Source of the DNA: Gemmiger formicilis
GTDB lineage: Bacteria > Bacillota > Clostridia > Oscillospirales > Ruminococcaceae
Assembly: GCF_018784445.1 (NCBI RefSeq)
Contig: NZ_WQOH01000014.1
Span: 248,001 to 312,000, forward strand
Length of the DNA stretch: 64,000 nt
Direction: 5' to 3'
A program made the position numbers and the translations under genes. The notes below the pieces were generated by a model. It had not been told where the DNA came from. It ran no database searches and saw only the letters and a program-made list of their open reading frames with translations. This document shows, piece by piece, positions 42,590 to 50,029 of the stretch (positions are counted from its first letter, which is position 1; the number at the start of each line of letters is the position of its first letter).

Positions 42590-43675
42590 TCAATACTTGG
42601 CCGGGTTGGCGGACAGATATTTCTTGACCATCAGGGCTACCTTGAAAACGATAGCGTCGTCAAAGTTGCGCAGATCCAGGCCGGTCAGCTTGCGAATCTT
42701 CTCCAGACGGTAGACCAGCGTGTTGCGATGGACGAACAGCCCGCGGCTCGTCTCGGAGACATTCAGGTTGTTTTCAAAGAAGCGCTGGATGGTGAACAGC
42801 GTCTCGGCATCAAGGGAGTCAATGCTCTCCTGCTTGAATACCTCGCGCAGGAAAGCCTCGCAGAGCGTCGTGGGCAGCTGATAGATCAGGCGGGCAATGC
42901 CAAGATGGTCATAGCTGATGACCTGGCGCTCGGTGTCGAACACCTTGCCGACTTCCATAGCAATCTGTGCTTCCTTGAAGCTGGAAGCCAGGTCTTTGAT
43001 GTTGCCGATGGGTGTGCCGATGCCGACGACCGCCTTGATATAGTGGTCGCCCTGCAAAGTGTCGACGATGGAGGCCGCCAGCTTTTCCATATCGCGGGTG
43101 TTGTTGTCGGGCTTGATTTCCTTGACAAGGACGGTGTCCGTCTCGCTGATGTTAAAGACGAAGTCTTTTTGTTTGTCCGGGAAAAGGCCGCTGACGACAT
43201 CGTAGGCGGAAATATCGTTGCCGGAGGTCACGCGAATCAGCAGCACAACACGCTGCACGTCGGAGACGAAGTGAAGTTCCCGCGCCTTGGCGTAGATATC
43301 GCCGGGCAGGATGTTGTCGAGCACGACGTTCTTGATGAAGTTCGTCTTATCGAATTTTTCGTCGTGATACTGCTTGATGCTTTGCAGGCTGATGGACAGC
43401 ATGGCGGCGAACTGCTCAGCCGTGGTGTCGGTGCCCTCGACAAAGACAGCATAGTCGTTGTGCTTTGCGTTGGAGAACTGGTGATAGGCATAGCCATCAC
43501 GCACAAAAGCATCCCCGGCAGTCTGACGCACGGCTGCAACGCCCTCACGCACTTCGCCGATCTGCCCCAGTTCAGAGCAGGAAATGACGGTGCCGGTCTC
43601 ATCAATGACGCCGACAACACGATCCACTGCGTCTTTCATCTGGTAGACCACATTCTGGAATACCCTGTTTGCCAT
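42590..43675 (-). CDS. CdaR/PucR-type transcriptional regulator
   Basis: A 361-residue protein. The N-terminal sensor (about 1-130) has the ISCSELGQIG pattern of the sugar-diacid recognition type. The middle GGDEF-like fold (about 140-270) is typical of CdaR-family members, and a PucR helix-turn-helix ends the protein (about 295-355, LFVHRNTLVYRLEKI). The gene stands alone between its own promoter and terminator. Ligand and targets are unknown. Confidence 0.88.
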   Translation of the reverse strand: MANRVFQNVVYQMKDAVDRVVGVIDETGTVISCSELGQIGEVREGVAAVRQTAGDAFVRDGYAYHQFSNAKHNDYAVFVEGTDTTAEQFAAMLSISLQSIKQYHDEKFDKTNFIKNVVLDNILPGDIYAKARELHFVSDVQRVVLLIRVTSGNDISAYDVVSGLFPDKQKDFVFNISETDTVLVKEIKPDNNTRDMEKLAASIVDTLQGDHYIKAVVGIGTPIGNIKDLASSFKEAQIAMEVGKVFDTERQVISYDHLGIARLIYQLPTTLCEAFLREVFKQESIDSLDAETLFTIQRFFENNLNVSETSRGLFVHRNTLVYRLEKIRKLTGLDLRNFDDAIVFKVALMVKKYLSANPAKY

Positions 43676-43797
43676 AATATGTGACTCCCCTTTTGCTGTT
43701 ATTTAGACAGTCTGCACCGGTGTGCAGTGCGGGCTATGGGTGTTTGGCAAAATTGCCGTTTGGTAATCTGCCCGAAAACCAAAACTTCATAATGTAT

Positions 43798-43826
43798 ATT
43801 TTACACAATTCAGTTGGCTTTTGCAA
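43798..43826 (-). promoter_or_regulatory. Promoter of the CdaR-type gene
   Basis: TTGCAA (43821-43826), 17-base spacer, TAAAAT (43798-43803), giving a leader of about 115 bases. Confidence 0.55.
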
Positions 43827-43879
43827 CATATTTTCACTAAAATCGCAAGATTTTCTTGTACATTTTTCAAATCAGCACA

Positions 43880-43914
43880 AAAAATGTACCCACCGCTATG
43901 TTTGCGGCGGGTAC
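43880..43914 (-). terminator. Terminator of the polysaccharide gene pair
   Basis: GTACCCACCGC and GCGGCGGGTAC form an 11-base stem with one wobble pair and a 7-base loop. ATTTTTTG follows on the minus strand. Confidence 0.8.
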
Positions 43915-43922
43915 AGCGTCCG

Positions 43923-44549
43923 TCATTTTGACGGATTTTCCTCTTTTGTCTGGTTCATCGCACCGGTGCCGCCCTCGACAACGCCACGCCGTTCAAACAC
44001 GTAGGTGATGCTGTGAAAGAAGATTTTCACATCCTGCCAGAAGGTTACATGGGCGGCGTATTCACCGTCGTAGCGTGCCTTTATATCGATGGGCAGCTCG
44101 TCGCGGCCGTTGACCTGTGCAAGACCGGTCAGGCCGGGGCGCACATCGTTGGCGTGGACCTTGTCGCGGGCTTCAATCAAATCATACTGGTTGTACAGCG
44201 CCGGACGCGGGCCGATGACGCTCATCTGCCCGGCCAGGATGTTGTAGATTTGGGGAAGTTCGTCCAGGCTCGTCTTGCGCAGGAAAGCGCCGCTCTTGGT
44301 GATGTAGCTGTCGGCATTCTTCAAAAGATGGGTGGGCACGTCATGGGGCGTGTCACCGCGCATCGTGCGGAACTTTAAAATATTGAAGTGGGTCTTGTCC
44401 TTGCCGACGCGGCGCTGCTTGAAAAACACTGGGCCCGGCGAGTCAATTTTGATCCAGAGCGCCACAATACCCATGGGGATAGCCAAAATAATCGTGGCGG
44501 CCAGTGAGAGGATAATGTCCAGCAGACGCTTGATATAACGCTCGTACAT
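43923..44549 (-). CDS. Undecaprenyl-phosphate sugar-phosphate transferase
   Basis: A 208-residue monotopic phosphoglycosyl transferase of the WcaJ/PglC catalytic type. One N-terminal membrane segment (about 12-35) is followed by VFFKQRRVGKDKTHFNILKF, TSLDELPQIYNIL and GPRPALYNQ. It would place the first sugar-1-phosphate on the lipid carrier for a polysaccharide or glycoprotein glycan. It lacks the long N-terminal membrane domain of WcaJ. The four-base gap to the dehydratase gene indicates one operon. Confidence 0.92.
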   Translation of the reverse strand: MYERYIKRLLDIILSLAATIILAIPMGIVALWIKIDSPGPVFFKQRRVGKDKTHFNILKFRTMRGDTPHDVPTHLLKNADSYITKSGAFLRKTSLDELPQIYNILAGQMSVIGPRPALYNQYDLIEARDKVHANDVRPGLTGLAQVNGRDELPIDIKARYDGEYAAHVTFWQDVKIFFHSITYVFERRGVVEGGTGAMNQTKEENPSK

Positions 44550-44553
44550 GGGG

Positions 44554-46536
44554 TCAGCCCTCCTTATGTTCGCTTTCCTGCAATTTGCGGGCGACTTCCT
44601 CCTTGGAGAAAAGCGCCGTGTTGCCGGTGGCAGCTACAACGGTGTGGTCTGCGCGCACGCGGCGGTTGGGATGGTAGGTCGGGACCATCTCCTGCAGCAC
44701 GTCGACGACTTCATCATCGTTGTGCTTGGCGGAGTCCTTGAGCTTCTGCAGATTGGTGTAGAATTTTTCCAAATCGATCTGCATGGGCGGTGCGATAAAA
44801 ATTTTGTTGTGGGCCGTTTTCCCCATCTTGTCCCGCTCGGCGTCCATGAGCAGTTCCTCGTACAGTTTCTCGCCGGGACGCAGGCCGGTGATTTTGACCT
44901 GCATATTCACGCCCGGCTCATACCCGTAGAAGCGAATCAGTCGGTTGGCGAGATCCATAATTTTGACCGGTTCGCCCATGTCCAGCACGTAGATACTGCC
45001 GCCCTTGGCAAGGCCGCCCGCCTGCAAAACGAGCTGTGCAGCCTCGGTGATGGTCATAAAGTAGCGCACAATGTCCGGGTGGGTGATGGTGACCGGGCCG
45101 CCGCGCTTGATTTGCTCCTCAAACAGTGGGATAACGCTGCCGTGGCTGCCCAGCACGTTACCGAAGCGGACGGCCACACAGGTCATCGTTGTACCGCGTG
45201 AGAAGGTCTGGATGAGCATTTCGCACAGGCGTTTGGTGCAGCCCATGACGTTGGTGGGGTTGACGGCCTTATCGGTAGAAAGCTGGACGAAGCGCTCAAC
45301 GCCGTGTTCAGCGGCAGAAGTCAGCAGGTTTTTCGTGCCGAACACGTTGTTCTTGACGGCCTCGGCGGGGCTGATTTCCATAAGCGGCACATGCTTGTGG
45401 GCGGCTGCATGGAACACGACCGACGGATGGTAGGTTTCAAATACTTCGTCCAGACGCGCTTTGTCACGGATGGAACCGATCAGGGTGATGATGGGGGCAT
45501 CGGCACCGTACTTGTTTTTCAGCTCGGTTTCCAGCTCATAGGCACAGTTCTCGTAGATATCAAAAATCAGCAGCCGCTGAGGCTGGTAGCGCATGATCTG
45601 GCGGCAAAGCTCACTGCCGATGGAACCGCCGCCGCCCGTGACCAGCACGACTTTGTCATGCAGGTACTCGGAAATCTGGGCGTTGTTCAGCTGAATTTCG
45701 TCGCGGGAGAGGAAGTCTGCCGTGTTCAGTTCGCGGAAACCTGCGGCCACCGGGTTGCCGTTCTCGTCCACGGCCTGGGGGTCACTGATCATCCGCACGC
45801 GGCAGTGGGTGGAATTGCACAGGTTGATGATTTCGCTCAAACGGTCGCCTTTCACGGTGGTGATGGCGATGACGATTTCCATAATGTGGTACTTGCGCAC
45901 CAACTCGGGAATATCGGAAATCGTACCCCGCACCGGCACACCCTGCACGCGCAGGTCTTTTTTTGTCAGGTCGTCGTCCACTATGCAGACCGGGTTGCCG
46001 AAGCTCTGGTTCTTGTTCTTGCACAGGTTGACAGCCCAAGCACCGGCGTTGCCCGCACCGACGATGAGCAGTGGCGTGTTGTCCTCCGGCTTGGTAGCTT
46101 TGGCCGCCTGCACGGTGCGTATCAACCGCCAGAGAAAGCGAACGCCCGAGATGGCCGCCGTGTTGAACACTGCACCGAAAATCAGCACCGCGCCGGAAAT
46201 AGGGCGGTTATGGTAAATCAAATCAAACAGCATGATCAGCCCTGTTGCCAACCCGGATAGGCAGGTCAGGCGGGCCAGGTCGCGCATACCGGCGTACTCC
46301 CACATGATCTCATACAGGCCGCCAAACCAGAACACGATCATGTAGATGGGCAGCACGTACAAAAGCATGGGGGCCATGGCGCGCAGAATTTCCACGCGGC
46401 GGTAGGCGTCGCCGCTGTCAAAGCGCAGCATGACCGCCAGCCAGTAGCAGACAACGATCAGGCAGCAGTCCAGCAGCATCAAGGCAATGCGGCGCGGCAG
46501 ACCCTTTATGATTTGTTTGTTTACATCTTGTTGCAT
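44554..46536 (-). CDS. Membrane UDP-GlcNAc 4,6-dehydratase (CapD/PglF-like)
   Basis: A 660-residue protein with four N-terminal membrane segments (about 10-110) and a first Rossmann domain (VGAGNAGAWAV, near 150). The catalytic short-chain dehydrogenase domain starts near 290 with VTGGGGSIGSELCRQ. STDKAVNPTNVMGCTKR shows Met in the usual Tyr position of YxxxK, as in PglF and CapD. It would make a UDP-4-keto-6-deoxy sugar for the transferase encoded next. The ATG at 46536 follows GAGGA. Confidence 0.93.
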   Translation of the reverse strand: MQQDVNKQIIKGLPRRIALMLLDCCLIVVCYWLAVMLRFDSGDAYRRVEILRAMAPMLLYVLPIYMIVFWFGGLYEIMWEYAGMRDLARLTCLSGLATGLIMLFDLIYHNRPISGAVLIFGAVFNTAAISGVRFLWRLIRTVQAAKATKPEDNTPLLIVGAGNAGAWAVNLCKNKNQSFGNPVCIVDDDLTKKDLRVQGVPVRGTISDIPELVRKYHIMEIVIAITTVKGDRLSEIINLCNSTHCRVRMISDPQAVDENGNPVAAGFRELNTADFLSRDEIQLNNAQISEYLHDKVVLVTGGGGSIGSELCRQIMRYQPQRLLIFDIYENCAYELETELKNKYGADAPIITLIGSIRDKARLDEVFETYHPSVVFHAAAHKHVPLMEISPAEAVKNNVFGTKNLLTSAAEHGVERFVQLSTDKAVNPTNVMGCTKRLCEMLIQTFSRGTTMTCVAVRFGNVLGSHGSVIPLFEEQIKRGGPVTITHPDIVRYFMTITEAAQLVLQAGGLAKGGSIYVLDMGEPVKIMDLANRLIRFYGYEPGVNMQVKITGLRPGEKLYEELLMDAERDKMGKTAHNKIFIAPPMQIDLEKFYTNLQKLKDSAKHNDDEVVDVLQEMVPTYHPNRRVRADHTVVAATGNTALFSKEEVARKLQESEHKEG

Positions 46537-46614
46537 CTGTTTTTCCTCTACCATAAACTCTATATTCTGGGTGTTCCCTGTTTGAGGGGCCCGATAAAAT
46601 CGCTATACTTATTT

Positions 46615-46644
46615 ATTATAGCACAAAAGAACCCCATCTGTCCT
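46615..46644 (-). promoter_or_regulatory. Promoter of the polysaccharide gene pair
   Basis: Perfect TATAAT (46615-46620) with AGGACA (46639-46644) at 18 bases on the minus strand. The -35 box lies inside the hairpin of the glmS terminator. Confidence 0.45.
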
Positions 46645-46669
46645 ACTTTTCGGCGGGCAAATGGGGCTA
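46622..46669 (-). terminator. Terminator of glmS
   Basis: CCCCATTTGCCC pairs with GGACAGATGGGG (two mismatches) on the minus strand, followed by TTCTTTTG. It is 50 bases after the glmS stop. Confidence 0.5.
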
Positions 46670-46718
46670 ATGTTGTATAAAATTGAGCAGAAAATTTTGG
46701 TAAAACAGACGAATTTGC

Positions 46719-48560
46719 TTATTCGACCGTCACGCTCTTGGCCAGGTTGCGGGGCTTATCCACGTCCAGGCCCTTGGCGCAGCTGACATAGTAGGCCAGC
46801 AGCTGCAGCGGAATGACCGACAGGCTGGTGGCAAAGTGGGGGTCAGTCTTGGGCACGTAGACGGTAAAGCCCGCCGTGTCCTCAATGCTGTAATTGCCGT
46901 AGGTGGTCAGGCCCATCAGGAATGCTCCGCGGCTCTTGACCTCGACCATGTTGGAGACGCACTTCTCGAACAGATCCGGCTGGGTCAGGATGCCGACGAC
47001 CAGCGTGCCGTTCTCGACCAGGGAAATCGGGCCGTGCTTCATCTCACCCGCAGCAAATGCCTCGGAGTGGATATAGCTGATCTCCTTAAATTTCAGGCTG
47101 CCTTCCAGCGCGACGGCATAGTCCAGCCCGCGGCCGATGAAGAAGGCGTCCTTGGCGTTGGCGTACTTGCTGGCAAACCACTGGATACGCTCCTTATCGG
47201 CAAGCGTTTTCTCGATTTTCTCGGGCAAGGCTTCCAGTTCGGTGACAAGGTGCTCATACTGGCCGTCAGCCAGGGTGCCGCGCACGCGGGCAAACTCGGT
47301 AGCCAGCAGATAGCAGGCCGCCAGCTGGGTGCTATACGCCTTGGTGGTGGCAACGGAAATTTCCGGCCCGGCCCAGGTGTACATGGTGGCGTCAGCCTCG
47401 CGGGCGATGCTGGAACCGACAACGTTAACGATGCCGATGGTGCGCACGCCGCGCTCCTTGCACAGACGCAGGGCGGCCAGCGTGTCGGCGGTCTCGCCGC
47501 TCTGGCTGATGACCATGGCGAGGGAATCCGACTCCAGCACCGGGTTACGGTAGCGGAACTCGCTGGCAACGTCAACCTCGACCGGGATGCGGGCCAGGCT
47601 CTCAAACACATAGCGCGCGGCCATGCCGACATGGTAAGCCGAGCCGCAGCCGATGATGTAGAGGCGGCGTACATTCTGGATGGCAGCCTCGTCCAGTGCC
47701 AGTTCAGACAAATCAATCTGGCCGTCCTTCAGGCGAGGCGAGATCGTGTCGCGTACAGCGGCGGGCTGCTCGTAGATTTCCTTCATCATGAAATGCTCGT
47801 AGCCACCCTTTTCGGCTGCTTCGGCATCCCATTCGATGGTAGTGGACTCGCGGGTGATGGGCTCCTTGTCGATATTGAAGAAGTCGATGGAATCCGGTGT
47901 CAGGCGGGCGATTTCCAGATTGTCAATGTAGTAGACCGTGCGGGTGTACTTGAGCAGCGCGGGCACATCGGAGGCGATGATGGCACCGTCCCCGCACTTG
48001 CCGACGATGAGGGGGCTGTCCTTGCGCACGGCGTAGATGACGCCGGGTTCATCGGCAAACAGCACGCCCAGCGCGTAGGAGCCGCGCACATGGACCATCA
48101 TGCGGGTGATGGCATCCAGCGCGTTGCCGGCGGACTCGCCGGTGTAATAGTAGTCCAGCAGCTGAGCCACAACCTCGGTGTCGGTCTGGGAGACGAAGGT
48201 GAAGCCTTTGTTCAGCAGGCGCTCTTTAATTTCCTGGTAGTTTTCAATGATGCCGTTGTGTACGACAGCGATTTTCTGGTCACGGGAATAGTGCGGGTGG
48301 GCGTTGATGACGGACGGTTCGCCGTGAGTAGCCCAGCGGGTATGGCCGATGCCGCAGCTGCCGGAGACCGCGCTGCCGCCGTCGGTCATTTCGCTCAGAA
48401 CCTTCAGGCGGCCCTTGGCCTTGACGACCTCGATTTTACCGGCAGCGTTCTGCACGGCCAGACCGGCAGAGTCATAGCCGCGGTATTCCAGTTTCGCCAG
48501 GCCATCCAGCAGAATGGGCGCGGCCTGCGCCGCACCGGTGAAGCCTACGATTCCACACAT
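46719..48560 (-). CDS. glmS: Glutamine-fructose-6-phosphate aminotransferase
   Basis: Makes glucosamine-6-phosphate for wall and polysaccharide precursors. The 613 residues begin MCGIVGFTG, where Cys2 is the glutaminase nucleophile after Met removal. The glutaminase domain (about 1-240) is followed by two SIS isomerase domains (ISQSGETADTLAAL near 355, and KEISYIHSEAFAAGEMKHGP near 490). The C-terminal DKPRNLAKSVTVE is invariant. It starts behind GGGAGG. The 5' region shows no glmS-ribozyme core, so regulation differs from Bacillus. Confidence 0.97.
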   Translation of the reverse strand: MCGIVGFTGAAQAAPILLDGLAKLEYRGYDSAGLAVQNAAGKIEVVKAKGRLKVLSEMTDGGSAVSGSCGIGHTRWATHGEPSVINAHPHYSRDQKIAVVHNGIIENYQEIKERLLNKGFTFVSQTDTEVVAQLLDYYYTGESAGNALDAITRMMVHVRGSYALGVLFADEPGVIYAVRKDSPLIVGKCGDGAIIASDVPALLKYTRTVYYIDNLEIARLTPDSIDFFNIDKEPITRESTTIEWDAEAAEKGGYEHFMMKEIYEQPAAVRDTISPRLKDGQIDLSELALDEAAIQNVRRLYIIGCGSAYHVGMAARYVFESLARIPVEVDVASEFRYRNPVLESDSLAMVISQSGETADTLAALRLCKERGVRTIGIVNVVGSSIAREADATMYTWAGPEISVATTKAYSTQLAACYLLATEFARVRGTLADGQYEHLVTELEALPEKIEKTLADKERIQWFASKYANAKDAFFIGRGLDYAVALEGSLKFKEISYIHSEAFAAGEMKHGPISLVENGTLVVGILTQPDLFEKCVSNMVEVKSRGAFLMGLTTYGNYSIEDTAGFTVYVPKTDPHFATSLSVIPLQLLAYYVSCAKGLDVDKPRNLAKSVTVE

Positions 48561-48645
48561 AGCAGGTATCCTCCCTTACTGTAACTGTGTTTTGATATAC
48601 TTTCCCATACATATGCTTTAGCGCGTAAAATCAAAATACTTATAT

Positions 48646-48674
48646 AGTATATGCTTTCTTGCGCAATTTGTCTA
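48646..48674 (-). promoter_or_regulatory. Promoter of glmS
   Basis: TAGACA (48669-48674), 17-base spacer, TATACT (48646-48651), giving a leader of about 80 bases. Confidence 0.6.
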
Positions 48675-48710
48675 TACTTTTGTGCATTTTTTGCGCCTTT
48701 GTACGCGCTG

Positions 48711-48753
48711 CAAAAACAAAAGCGGACGGCCGTCAAGGGCTACGGCCGCCCGC
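48711..48753 (-). terminator. Terminator between sortase and glmS
   Basis: GCGGACGGCCGT pairs with ACGGCCGCCCGC (one mismatch) with an 8-base loop; TTTTGTTTTTG follows on the minus strand. Bases 48757-48849 upstream of it hold no gene I can support. Confidence 0.75.
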
Positions 48754-48849
48754 TGCGCGCATTCTCCCTTTCCGGTTTCTTACACCATATAAGAACGAAT
48801 CAAAAGTTATCGCGCATTTATTAGGATAGCACATCCGACAAAGAATAGC

Positions 48850-48885
48850 AAGTACCAAACGCAATTTTACCTGCGTTTGGTACTT
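48850..48885. repeat. 14-base perfect inverted repeat after the sortase gene
   Basis: AAGTACCAAACGCA and TGCGTTTGGTACTT are perfect complements around an 8-base loop. No long T-run follows on either strand, so it is a weak terminator or an mRNA 3' stabiliser. Confidence 0.55.
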
Positions 48886-48929
48886 GCCGCAAAAGATTTT
48901 TAAGTATTGTTCTGTAAAACTTATGAAAA

Positions 48930-49901
48930 TCAGGAGTTGACGCGCCGCGCCACGACGACATAGCGGCCGTTGTCAGTCGAGTATTCGCAGGTGGAGAGGG
49001 TCAGCAGCTGCTCGCCGTAGCTGGGGCGGATGCCGCTGTCCACATCGCTGCGGGAAAGGACCTCATCCACATAGGCGTTGTAGGTATTCTCGTCCATGTC
49101 CACATACTGGTTGTAGACGAAGGACGTATCGTTCACCACGTCGATGGCGAAGGCGGCAAACACCTCATATTTTGCGTCACCGTAAAGTGTGTCGAACTCA
49201 ATGTAGGGGTGCTCCTGGTAGTAGGCGGCCTTTTTGTACTCGGTCAGGCAGCCGAAGATCGTGCCGGTCTTCATGTTGTGGCCGTAGATAATAAGGTTCT
49301 CGCTTTCGGCGTTGGCACCCAGCGTGGTCTTTTCGTCCAGGTACGGCACGCCGTAGACGCTGTACTGCTTGTTGAAGTCATGGCGCAGGTAGAAATCCTT
49401 GTTGTCGGGCGCGTACATGACCGGGAAGTCCAGCGTTGTGCCGTCAATGGAAATCCAGCCGATGAAGTCAGCGTTCTTATTTTTCAGCGCGGCAAACTTG
49501 GCACCGTTGGGGTTGACGTTTTCCCCTGCTGCGGCCGGTTCCGGCGTGGCGGAGGTATCGATCATCGATTGCAGGTCGGCAAACTCGCTCTCGGTCTTTT
49601 TATCATCGATAAAGCGCTTGACCAGCAGCCCGCCGCTGACCAGGAAAATCACCGCGAACACGACCATGGCAATCGTATAGACCAGATCGCCTCGCTTTTT
49701 CTTGCGGGCCTCCGCGTTCTTCTGGGCGTGCTTTTTGGGGTGCTTTTTCTCCTCGCGCTCGGTAAATTCCTTATCGTGGTCCTGGTCGTAAAATTCAGCC
49801 GCGGGCTTCTGGGCGGGAATTTCCGGCAGAGTGGCGGTGCTGTATGGATTCGCAGGCTGGCCCTGGTACAGCGGCGCGTCATTGCGGTGTATTTTTGCCA
49901 T
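48930..49901 (-). CDS. srtB: Class B sortase
   Basis: A 323-residue membrane transpeptidase that joins surface proteins to the wall. The cytoplasmic N-terminus (about 1-72) is long and charged. A membrane segment (about 74-95) precedes the sortase fold. The catalytic His is in IIYGHNMK, Cys in LLTLSTCEYS and Arg in VVVARRV. Class B features include DFIGWISIDGTTLDFPVM. The ATG at 49901 follows GGAGAA. No sorting-signal substrate or pilin gene is adjacent, so it is probably the housekeeping sortase. Confidence 0.93.
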   Translation of the reverse strand: MAKIHRNDAPLYQGQPANPYSTATLPEIPAQKPAAEFYDQDHDKEFTEREEKKHPKKHAQKNAEARKKKRGDLVYTIAMVVFAVIFLVSGGLLVKRFIDDKKTESEFADLQSMIDTSATPEPAAAGENVNPNGAKFAALKNKNADFIGWISIDGTTLDFPVMYAPDNKDFYLRHDFNKQYSVYGVPYLDEKTTLGANAESENLIIYGHNMKTGTIFGCLTEYKKAAYYQEHPYIEFDTLYGDAKYEVFAAFAIDVVNDTSFVYNQYVDMDENTYNAYVDEVLSRSDVDSGIRPSYGEQLLTLSTCEYSTDNGRYVVVARRVNS

Positions 49902-50029
49902 AATCATTCTCCTGTGACAGTCTGGATAGTCTCTATTTACTATACGACGGAACCAGAAAAAATGCAAGCGAAATTCCGCGAAAAAACGCCCTGCGCCAAG
50001 CGGCACAGAGCGGTCTGTATGATACAGGA

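Noticed and set aside
48561-48645. glmS ribozyme upstream of glmS
   Set aside because: The catalytic core sequence and nested pseudoknot pattern are not visible in the 80-base leader, which is also shorter than the ribozyme.
48760-48849. Second small RNA between the sortase and glmS genes
   Set aside because: A TTGCTA-17-TATCCT pair and the terminator at 48711-48753 could define one, but both boxes match only four of six bases and no conserved motif or fold stands out.
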